DNA from: Cybelea sp963824595
Lineage (GTDB): Bacteria > Vulcanimicrobiota > Vulcanimicrobiia > Vulcanimicrobiales > Vulcanimicrobiaceae
Length of the DNA stretch: 64,000 bases
Direction of reading: 5' to 3'
NCBI GenBank assembly: GCA_963824595.1
Contig: CAWGPY010000005.1
Coordinates: 62,001-126,000, forward strand
Shown here: piece after piece, positions 43,899 through 53,155 of the stretch
Position numbering within the stretch: the first letter of the stretch is position 1
How the letters are laid out: the number at the start of each line of letters is the position of its first letter
Notes under the pieces: model-generated
What the model was told of the DNA's origin: nothing
The model's input: the letters and a program-made list of their open reading frames with translations, nothing else
The model's database searches: none
Position numbers and translations under genes: made by a program

Positions 43899-44692
43899 GC
43901 GTCTTCGAGCGGGGCCGGAATGGAAAAATCGCCGCCCGCATCGTTCGGAAGGATCGTGAGCACCGTCTTCGTCCGCGCGAACTCCAGCGCCCGTTCGACC
44001 GTGTCGAACGCCGCCAGTCGCGTCAAATGTTTGATCGTCGGATAGACCAGATGCATCGTTCCGGCGCGATAGCGCTCGAGCGCGCGCGCGGGCGCGATCC
44101 AGACGCCGTCGTGCGTTTCGACCGTGTCGGCGAGCGCCGACTGCCCCGTCGGCGCCGTCGCGAAGAAGAAGTGCGTGTTATAGCGCCGGTGCTCGCTGCG
44201 CGGCGTGATCCAATGTGAGAAGAGCGCGAGCGCGCCGGCGTCGGCGTACCATTCGTGCGCGCGCAGGAAACCGGCGAACGAAAGCTCGCCCCTGCGCACC
44301 GCCGAACGCTGATCCGACACCGCGTCCGACGCGAGGACCGCGGCGTCCACGGGAGCGCCGCCGCGCGTCCGCGCCAGCAGAACGCCGGCCTCTTCGAAAA
44401 GCTCGCGCAGCGCGGCCACGAACAGGGCGCGCGCCCCGACCTCGTCGACGGGCGCCTCGTCGGACGGAAGTTCGTCGTGGATCTCGGCGCGAAACGCGCG
44501 CGCGACGCGGGCGGTCTCCAGGCCGAGCGTACGCTCGCGCGCGTCGTCCGACGCGTCCTGCGGCTCGATGGTCCCGCCGGGAAAGACGAACGCATCGGGC
44601 GCGAACGCGCTGCGCGAGCTGCGCCGCGTTAGATAGACCTCGAGCGGAGGTCGCGCCAGCATCACCGTCGCGGCCAAACGCACCGCACTCAT
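43892..44692 (-). CDS. NUDIX hydrolase (NUDT19-like)
   Basis: 266 residues. PDAFVFPGGTIEPQD then, after an insertion of about 50 residues, FVAALRELFEEAGVLLA gives a Nudix box with a long internal insert, as in the NUDT19-like CoA-diphosphatase group. The REL and EEAG residues for metal binding are present. Acts on nucleoside-diphosphate-linked compounds, perhaps acyl-CoA. ATG start; first gene of the operon with the MBL hydrolase, which also resembles CoA-thioester enzymes. Confidence 0.87.
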   Translation of the reverse strand: MSAVRLAATVMLARPPLEVYLTRRSSRSAFAPDAFVFPGGTIEPQDASDDARERTLGLETARVARAFRAEIHDELPSDEAPVDEVGARALFVAALRELFEEAGVLLARTRGGAPVDAAVLASDAVSDQRSAVRRGELSFAGFLRAHEWYADAGALALFSHWITPRSEHRRYNTHFFFATAPTGQSALADTVETHDGVWIAPARALERYRAGTMHLVYPTIKHLTRLAAFDTVERALEFARTKTVLTILPNDAGGDFSIPAPLEDAW

Positions 44693-44730
44693 GGGCTAGT
44701 GTGCCGCCAACGCGCGGCGAAAACCTCTCC

Positions 44731-44937
44731 ATGCGAGTAGCACTCGGCAGCGATTTGGCGGGCGAGCTTCCGGACGCGATCGAGCGGTGGCTGCGCGAAC
44801 GCAATCACGAGGTGGTGAAGTTCGGCGCGCTGGCGCCGCGGGCGGCGGCCGTGGCGCAGGAGATGCTCGAGGCGTTCTTCTCGGGGACGCCGACGAACGA
44901 CCCCGTCTACCGCGCGATGATCGCCGACCTCGAGTAG
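44731..44937 (+). CDS. miniature RpiB-like protein (internally deleted)
   Basis: 68 residues. The first 30 (MRVALGSDLAGELPDAIERW, then NHEVVKFGAL) look like the N-terminus of ribose-5-phosphate isomerase B, and AQEMLEAFFSGT resembles its C-terminal helix, but the middle ~80 residues that hold the active site are missing and the usual HAG is LAG. A normal RpiB has about 150 residues. So it is either a degraded gene or a small protein that kept the Rossmann ends; the frame is clean. Divergent from the NUDIX gene, followed by a terminator-like hairpin. Confidence 0.6.
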   Translation: MRVALGSDLAGELPDAIERWLRERNHEVVKFGALAPRAAAVAQEMLEAFFSGTPTNDPVYRAMIADLE

Positions 44938-44941
44938 CAGA

Positions 44942-44965
44942 GGGGCCGCGCACTCGCGCAGCCCC
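44942..44965 (+). terminator. stem-loop after the mini-RpiB gene
   Basis: GGGGC pairs with GCCCC (one C-A mismatch inside), then GCGC with GCGC around the loop ACTC. It starts 5 bases after the stop and is followed by CTATTCAAT. Plausible rho-independent terminator with a poor T-tract. Confidence 0.45.
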
Positions 44966-44984
44966 CTATTCAATCTGCCGTTCA

Positions 44985-45069
44985 CCGGAGCGTAGAACTA
45001 ACGCTACGCGGCCGGCCCTCTCTCCGGCCGGTGTCGGCGACCGTTCGTGCCGTCCTCACCAGAGAGGCC
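44985..45069. other. structured intergenic region, convergent end of the VKOR gene
   Basis: In the 136-base gap between the mini-RpiB stop and the minus-strand VKOR stop are two more hairpins: GCGTAG with CTACGC (44990-45009) and CCGGCC with GGCCGG (45012-45031). In addition CCTCTCT (45017-45023) could pair with AGAGAGG (45061-45067). No open frame with support. Could be transcription ends for both directions or a small RNA; I find no similarity to the two elements at 8431 and 36932. Confidence 0.4.
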
Positions 45070-45073
45070 GATT

Positions 45074-45487
45074 CTACCAAAATCGGATACCCGGACTCAA
45101 GACATTCGGAAGAAATAACCAGACGCACAGGCCCAGGAGCGCCCAGTTGACCGCGTGGGAGGTCCAGCAGTACGGGCACGCGCGCCGCGTCACGAAGAGC
45201 AGCGAATAGGCCAGCACCACCGAGGCGGCGGCCGCGAGCAGCGCCGCGGCGAGGATCGCGAACGCCGGGAGCGCCCCGTGCGCCAACCAAACCGCCGCGG
45301 CCAGCGCGGAATAGTAGATCGCCCCGAACAGCGAGTTAGGAACGCCGAAAAGGTGCGCCCTCGGCGATTTCACCACGCTGGGACCTTCGAGCTCGCCCCG
45401 CGCGGCGCGGCGGCTCTTCGCCAGCATGAAAAGCGAGGCGTAGAGCCCAACACCGCACAGCAGTGTGATGATCGCCCTGATTGCCAT
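45074..45487 (-). CDS. VKOR-family quinone reductase-like membrane protein
   Basis: 137 residues, four helices. HLFGVPNSLFGAIYY and the redox pair CPYC (FVTRRACPYCWTSHAVNWALL) identify the vitamin K epoxide reductase family, which re-oxidises DsbA-type proteins. The periplasmic loop shows PSVVKSPRAH where the relay cysteines would normally lie (CDAVLSSP-type); only C11 and the CPYC cysteines exist, so electron relay must differ or the protein has another role. AGGAG 7 bases before the ATG. Its start is 3 bases from the divergent DedA-type gene. Confidence 0.85.
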   Translation of the reverse strand: MAIRAIITLLCGVGLYASLFMLAKSRRAARGELEGPSVVKSPRAHLFGVPNSLFGAIYYSALAAAVWLAHGALPAFAILAAALLAAAASVVLAYSLLFVTRRACPYCWTSHAVNWALLGLCVWLFLPNVLSPGIRFW

Positions 45488-45490
45488 CGC

Positions 45491-46141
45491 TTGACTCCTC
45501 TCCTTCGCAAGGTCGCCGCGCTCGCGCTGCTCCTCGCCTCGTTCGCGCTCGCGTACTGGGTGATCCGAGATCAGCCGCACGTCGCGCACGAGATCCGCAC
45601 GATCGGGCCGCTTGCGTATCCGCTGGCGGTTGCGGTCTTCGTTGTGGTCGCGTCGGCCCCGTTTTCGATGACCGACGCGCTGGCCGTCATGAACGGCGCC
45701 ATCTTCGGTCCGGTCAAGGGCACGCTGGTGGACGTCTTTGGGCTGGTCGGTGCGGCGCTGCTCGGCTATTGGATCAACGCGCACGCCTCCAACGTGTTCC
45801 GGGTTCAGGAATACCTGCACCGTCTTCCGGCGTGGGTCAAGCGCTTCCCCGTGGGTTCGCCCGCGTTCTTGCTGGCCGTTCGCGTCATCCCCGGGCTTGG
45901 CGGAACGGTCGCGACCGCGACCGCGGCGGCGTTTCGCGTGCCGGTGTGGGTGCACGTGTGGACGATGTGTGCGATCGCCGTGCCGATCTGCGCGCTGCTG
46001 ACGATCTTCGGCGACCGCGTGACCTTCGCGGTCCACGGGTACGAGTCGCGCGCGCGCCACTACGCACGCGACTACTGCCACCGGCATCACTGCCCGCACT
46101 TCCCGTTCCACCGCCAGTCGCCGGTGTCGCCGCCCCCGTGA
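45491..46141 (+). CDS. TVP38/TMEM64 (DedA-like) membrane protein
   Basis: 216 residues, about five helices. IFGPVKGTLVDVFGLVGAALLGYWINAHAS and FLLAVRVIPGLGGTVATATAAAFRVPVWVH are the SNARE-associated/VTT domain motifs. Such proteins are lipid scramblases or transport undecaprenyl-phosphate. The C-terminus is rich in His and Arg (HYARDYCHRHHCPHFPFH). The only start that keeps helix 1 is TTG, 3 bases from the divergent VKOR ATG, with no clear SD. Stop overlaps the RNase D start (GTGA). Confidence 0.82.
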   Translation: MTPLLRKVAALALLLASFALAYWVIRDQPHVAHEIRTIGPLAYPLAVAVFVVVASAPFSMTDALAVMNGAIFGPVKGTLVDVFGLVGAALLGYWINAHASNVFRVQEYLHRLPAWVKRFPVGSPAFLLAVRVIPGLGGTVATATAAAFRVPVWVHVWTMCAIAVPICALLTIFGDRVTFAVHGYESRARHYARDYCHRHHCPHFPFHRQSPVSPPP

Positions 46142-47308
46142 CGGCACCGCTGATCGTCGCCGGCAACGCCGACCTCGGACGGCTCTGCGAACGGGTCGCG
46201 ACGGCCGACCGCGTGGGCCTCGACACCGAGTTCCACGCCGAGCGCACGTACGCGCCGCGGCTGATGGTGGTGCAGCTCGCGTTCGACGACGGCGCCGCGA
46301 TCGTCGATGCGCTCGCGCTGCCCGAGCTGCGCCCGCTCGCGCTCGCGCTCACGCACACGACCGTCGTCGGTCACGCGCTCTCGGCCGACTTGAAGATCTT
46401 CGCCGATCGTTTCGACCTCGTGCCGCCACGCGTGTTCGATACGCAGGTCGCCGCCGCGTTCCTCGGCTACGGAATGCAGGTGTCGCTGGCCGACCTGGTG
46501 CGCGGCGTCTGCGGCGTGAAACTGACGAAGTCGCAGACGGTCAGCGACTGGTCGGCACGCCCGTTCTCGGAGCGGCAGATCGAGTATCTCGTGGGCGACG
46601 TCGCGCACCTCTTGCCGCTCTACGACTCGCTGCGCGACAGCTTGGAACGCAGGGGCCGCTACGAGTGGGTGTACGAGGAGTGCGCGGAGCTCGGCGACAT
46701 CGAGCGCTATCGCAGCGACGAGCGCCGGGCGTTCTTGCGGATTCCAGGCGCGACGCGCATGAGCCGCCGGGACCTCGGGATCCTCAACGAGATCGTGAAG
46801 CTTCGCGAGCGCGTCGCGCGCGAGCGCGACCTGCCGGTGCGGTACATCCTGCCCGACGACGTGGTTGCGGGCTTGGCGGTGGTCAAGCCGGCAAAGCTCG
46901 AGGATCTCGCGCAGCTCCGCCGCCTCGACGGCGGAATGAAACGTCAGCTCGGCCCCGCAATTTTGCAAGCCGTGGCCCGCGGTCAGGCGCTCGACGAAGC
47001 GGATCTGCCGCAGCGGCCCGCGCGATCCACGGCGCCGGCGCGCGACGCGATCGTCGCGCTGCTCGGCGCGGCGATCGCGGAGATCGCGCGCGACGCGTCG
47101 CTGCCGGCAAGCCTGCTCGTGCCGCGCGCCGCGCTCGAGCGCCTCGCTCGCGACGTTCCGCAGGATCGCGCGAGCTTCGAACGCGCGCTTGCGCTGCAGC
47201 CCTGGCGCCTCGCGCTGGTGGCCGAACCCCTCTGGCTCCTGCTGTCGGGCGAGGCCGCGTTGCGGATCGAAGGCTACGCGGGCGGCGATCCCAAAGTACG
47301 ACTGACCC

Positions 47309-47328
<20 letters not shown>
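46138..47328 (+). CDS. rnd: ribonuclease D
   Basis: 396 residues. DEDDy exonuclease with Exo I GLDTEFHAERTY, Exo II VGHALSADLKIFAD and Exo III YLVGDVAHLLPLY, then two HRDC-like helical domains (ILNEIVKLRERVARERDLPVRYIL and later). Trims 3' ends of stable RNAs. GTG start overlaps the previous stop (GTGA). Its 3' end overlaps the aconitase start by 20 bases. Confidence 0.93.
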
Positions 47329-50053
<2,725 letters not shown>

Positions 50054-50057
50054 AAGC

Positions 50058-50492
50058 ATGGACGCAACGCTCTTCTTAGCCGACTCGGCGCAGGTCTCGC
50101 CCGATGGCAAGCTGCACGCGCTCGGCATCGGCTGGACGCACACGGGCAGCCCGCTGACGGCACCGTCCGCCGTGGCGTTCATCCTGCACGTTCCGTGGGA
50201 CGAGACGAACCGCAAGATCAAGTGGACGCTCGACCTGCTCGATGCCGACGGCAAACCGGTCGTTCTGCAGAGCGGGCCGGAGACGTTCAGCTCGGTGCAC
50301 ATGGAGAGCGAGATCGAGGTCGGCCGCCCTCCGGGCACGAAGCCGGGCGCCTCGATCAGCGCGCCCTTCGCCGTCAACGTCACGCCGATGCCGCTTCCGC
50401 CCGACCGCTCGTTCGTGTGGGTGCTGCGGGCCGGCGATCGCGAGTGGCGCGCCTCGTTTTCCACCAGGCCGCAGCAGCCCGGACGCTCGTAG
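50058..50492 (+). CDS. conserved hypothetical protein
   Basis: 144 residues, soluble, no signal. FLADSAQVSPDGKLHALGIGWTHTGSP, then IKWTLDLLDADGKPV and PPGTKPGASISAPFAVNVTPMPLPPDRSFVWVLRAGDREWRASF look like a compact beta sandwich. I recall a domain of unknown function with this DGKLHALG-like opening but do not assign it. ATG 4 bases after acnA. Function unknown. Confidence 0.78.
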   Translation: MDATLFLADSAQVSPDGKLHALGIGWTHTGSPLTAPSAVAFILHVPWDETNRKIKWTLDLLDADGKPVVLQSGPETFSSVHMESEIEVGRPPGTKPGASISAPFAVNVTPMPLPPDRSFVWVLRAGDREWRASFSTRPQQPGRS

Positions 50493-50508
50493 CGTCCGCG
50501 GGAGAAAC

Positions 50509-50538
50509 TTGACAAGGACTGTCATGTTTCCGTAGTTT
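50509..50538 (+). promoter_or_regulatory. promoter and dyad operator of the WYL regulator gene
   Basis: TTGACA (50509-50514) with an 18-base spacer and TAGTTT (50533-50538) form a fair sigma70 promoter with transcription starting only a few bases before GTG 50548. Overlapping the -35 is the dyad TGACA-N5-TGTCA (50510-50524), which recurs upstream of the VOC gene at 51844-51860. This fits autoregulation by the WYL protein. Confidence 0.55.
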
Positions 50539-50547
50539 CATGGAGTC

Positions 50548-51498
50548 GTGAAGGCCGACCGTCTCATCGCACTCCTCCTGTTGCTCCAGTCACGGCGCCA
50601 GTGCAGCGCGCGCGTGCTGGCCGAGAGTTTGGAAGTCTCGGAGCGGACTATTTACCGCGACGTTGACGCGCTGTGCGCCGCGGGCGTTCCCGTGTACGCG
50701 GAGCGCGGCGCGAGCGGCGGGATCGTGCTCGCCGACGGGTATCGCCGGGCGCTCACGCACTTCAGCGAGGAAGAGATCCGCGCGCTCTTCGTCTCGGGGG
50801 CGAGTCCGCTCGCCGATCTGGGTCTCGAGCGCGGATTCAACCGCGCGCTCGAAAAGCTGCACGGCAGCCTCGCGGGCGTCGCGCAGCGAGCCGCCGAGAA
50901 ATCGCGCTCGCGCATTCATCTCGACGGGCGCCGCTGGAATCAGCCGGAGCCGCCGCGCGAGATCTTGGCGACGCTGCGCCGCGCCGTCTGGGAGGAGCGC
51001 CGCGTGCGCATTCATTACGAAGATCGCAATCGCTCGCGATCCACGCGCACCGTCGATCCGCTCGGCCTCGTTTCGAAGGCCGGCGTCTGGTATCTCGTCG
51101 CCCGCTGCGACGACGAGCTGCGCAGCTTTCGCGTCGAGCGCGTCCGGCGCGCCGACGAGCCGGCCGAGTCGTTCGAGCGTCCGGAGGGTTTCGACCTCGA
51201 GCGTTACTGGAGCGAATCGTCGGCACGCTTCGCCGAGGCGTCGAGGAGCTACGACTGCGTCGTCACGCTGCGAGCGCGCAACGACGCGCTCGAGCGCGTG
51301 ACGGCCTACTGGCCGGCAGAGATCGTCTCGCGCGGCAAGCGCGAGACGATCGTTCGCGTGACGTTTCCGGGCACCGCGGTTGCGCTGTTCCAAACCCTCG
51401 CTTGGTCCGACGCCGCGACGCTGCTCGAACCCGCCGCGCTGCGCGACGACTTGGTCGCGGCAGCACGGCGCGCGCTTACGCTTTACGCTGGTGGATGA
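50548..51498 (+). CDS. WYL-domain HTH transcriptional regulator (YafY-like)
   Basis: 316 residues. N-terminal winged helix (LLQSRRQCSARVLAESLEVSERTIYRDVDALCAAGVPVYAERG, about 13-55) and a WYL domain (RRVRIHYEDRNRSRSTRTVDPLGLVSKAGVWYLVARCDD, about 151-190) with a C-terminal WCX part. WYL domains bind nucleic acid or nucleotide-like ligands and regulate stress, CRISPR or metabolism genes. The GTG start is close to its predicted transcription start. Convergent with the VOC gene, overlapping by 23 bases. Confidence 0.9.
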   Translation: MKADRLIALLLLLQSRRQCSARVLAESLEVSERTIYRDVDALCAAGVPVYAERGASGGIVLADGYRRALTHFSEEEIRALFVSGASPLADLGLERGFNRALEKLHGSLAGVAQRAAEKSRSRIHLDGRRWNQPEPPREILATLRRAVWEERRVRIHYEDRNRSRSTRTVDPLGLVSKAGVWYLVARCDDELRSFRVERVRRADEPAESFERPEGFDLERYWSESSARFAEASRSYDCVVTLRARNDALERVTAYWPAEIVSRGKRETIVRVTFPGTAVALFQTLAWSDAATLLEPAALRDDLVAAARRALTLYAGG

Positions 51499-51820
51499 TG
51501 AAGCCGTTGCCTTCCGGATCGCTGCCGAACGCCATATAGCAGACCGGCGACTCGACGACGTCGCTGAGCTGAAGTCCTTTGGCGCGGTAGTGCTCCACCG
51601 CCGCCGTCGCGTCGTCCACGGCGAACATCATGGCGCCCCCCGTCTCGCCGTCTTCGGGCTTCCAGACGCCGAACGTCGATCCGTCGGCGAGGGTGAACTC
51701 GGCGCCGCGGCCCTCCGGATCGATCTCCGTCGGTTTCATGCCGAGCACGTCGCGATAGAAGGCGATGGCGGCCTTGGGATCCTTCACGAGATACGCTGCG
51801 ATATCGATTCCTTTAATCAT
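51476..51820 (-). CDS. VOC-family (glyoxalase/bleomycin resistance-like) protein
   Basis: 114 residues. Single glyoxalase-like domain: IDIAAYLVKDPKAAIAFYRDVLGM, AEFTLADGSTFGVW and CYMAFGSDPEGNGFIIHQRKA with the typical DPEGN. Metal or thiol adduct chemistry is usual; the natural substrate is unknown. I choose the ATG of MIKGID, ten codons inside the open frame. Convergent and overlapping with the WYL regulator; upstream it carries the same dyad (51844-51860), so likely under its control. Confidence 0.87.
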   Translation of the reverse strand: MIKGIDIAAYLVKDPKAAIAFYRDVLGMKPTEIDPEGRGAEFTLADGSTFGVWKPEDGETGGAMMFAVDDATAAVEHYRAKGLQLSDVVESPVCYMAFGSDPEGNGFIIHQRKA

Positions 51821-51843
51821 TTCCGCAGCATACAGCCGGATAC

Positions 51844-51860
51844 ATGACATCTGCTGTCAT
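51844..51860 (-). promoter_or_regulatory. dyad operator upstream of the VOC gene
   Basis: ATGACA-N5-TGTCAT, a perfect 6-bp dyad with a 5-base spacer, lies 24-40 bases upstream of the VOC start (51820), in the 51-base gap after aceF. The inner TGACA-N5-TGTCA is the same as at 50510-50524 in front of the WYL regulator, with a different spacer sequence, so the half-sites are specific. Consistent with one regulator at both promoters. Confidence 0.6.
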
Positions 51861-51871
51861 ATATGTGGCGG

Positions 51872-53122
51872 CTAGAGCATCACCCGCCGGAAGTCCGCCA
51901 GAAGCTCGGCGATGTAGACGAGGAAGCGCGCGGCGCCGGCGCCGTCAACCACGCGATGATCGTAGCTCACGCTGATGGGCAGCATAAGGCGCGGCACGAA
52001 TTTCTTTCCGTCCCACGTCGGCTTCATCGCGGCGCGCGTCGCCCCGAGGATCGCGACCTCCGGCGCGTTGACGATCTGCGTGAAAGCCGTGCCGCCGATG
52101 CCGCCGATCGACGAGATCGTGAACGTGCCGCCCTGCATCTGTGCCAGCGTCAGTTTTCCCTCGCGCGCCTTCCCCGCGAGCTCCTGCGCCTCGCGCGCGA
52201 TCTCGATCAGGCCCTTCACGTCGGCGCCCTTGATGACCGGAACGACCAGACCGTCGGGCGTGTCGGCGGCGAAGCCGACGTTGTAGTAGCGCTTGTAGAT
52301 CAGCTCCTCGCCGTCGAGCGAGGCGTTGAACTCGGGAAACCGCTGCAGCGCCGCCACCGAGGCGCGAATCAAAAACGCGAGCATCGTGAGCTTCGGTCCG
52401 CCGGACTTCGCCTGCTCGGCATTGACCTCGTTGCGCAGCGTCTCGATTGAGGTCACGTCCGCCTCGTCGTAGTTGGTGATGTGCGGGATGCCGACCCAAT
52501 TGCGGTGCAGGTTGGGTCCCGACAGTCGCCTGAGGCGCGAGAGCGGTTTGCGTTCGACGGCGCCGTACTGTGCGAAATCCAGCTTGGGCCACGGCGGCAG
52601 GCCGGCGAACGCACCCCCGCCGGCGCCTTGCGGGCCGCGCAGGAACGCCGAGACGTCGTCTTGCGTCACGCGTCCGCTGGGACCGGTGCCGGCGATGCGC
52701 CGCAGGTCCACGCCGCGTTCGCGCGCGAGGCGACGCACGACCGGGCTCGCGTGCACGAGCCCATCGCCCGCCGGCGCCGGAGCCGCTTCCGCAGCGGCCG
52801 GTGCCCGAGCCGCGTCCGCAGCCGCCGGTGCGGGGGCTGACCCTGCCGGCTTGGAGGCAGGCGCTGCGGCCTTCTCGCGGCCTTCAACGCCCAACACCAA
52901 GATCGGCGCGCCTTTCGAGACCTTGTCGCCGACTTTCACCTTGACGTCTTGCACCACGCCGTCGGTCTCGGCCGGCACTTCCATCGAGGCCTTCTCGCTC
53001 TCGAGCGTGATCAGCGAGTCGTTCTTCTTCACGCGATCGCCCGCTTTGACCAACACCTCGATCACCGGCACCTCGTTGAAGTCGCCGATGTCGGGTACGC
53101 GTACCTCGATCGTTTCGCTCAT
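51872..53122 (-). CDS. aceF: pyruvate dehydrogenase E2 (dihydrolipoamide acetyltransferase)
   Basis: 416 residues. One lipoyl domain at the N-terminus (DSLITLESEKASMEVPAE, lysine near 44), an Ala/Pro linker to ~128, a subunit-binding domain (HASPVVRRLARERGVDLRRIAGTG, about 129-165) and a catalytic domain ending SYDHRVVDGAGAARFL. ILGATRAAMKP is typical of the PDH group. Transfers acetyl to CoA; partner of the E1 encoded upstream (33 bases). ATG start. No E3 gene is in the window. Confidence 0.95.
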   Translation of the reverse strand: MSETIEVRVPDIGDFNEVPVIEVLVKAGDRVKKNDSLITLESEKASMEVPAETDGVVQDVKVKVGDKVSKGAPILVLGVEGREKAAAPASKPAGSAPAPAAADAARAPAAAEAAPAPAGDGLVHASPVVRRLARERGVDLRRIAGTGPSGRVTQDDVSAFLRGPQGAGGGAFAGLPPWPKLDFAQYGAVERKPLSRLRRLSGPNLHRNWVGIPHITNYDEADVTSIETLRNEVNAEQAKSGGPKLTMLAFLIRASVAALQRFPEFNASLDGEELIYKRYYNVGFAADTPDGLVVPVIKGADVKGLIEIAREAQELAGKAREGKLTLAQMQGGTFTISSIGGIGGTAFTQIVNAPEVAILGATRAAMKPTWDGKKFVPRLMLPISVSYDHRVVDGAGAARFLVYIAELLADFRRVML

Positions 53123-53155
53123 GTCACTAACTCTCTCAATCTCGTGCGTTCCGCT

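Noticed and set aside
44982..45290. 102-codon minus-strand frame over the 45 kb hairpin region
   Set aside because: Overlaps the VKOR gene out of frame and crosses the hairpins; no SD.
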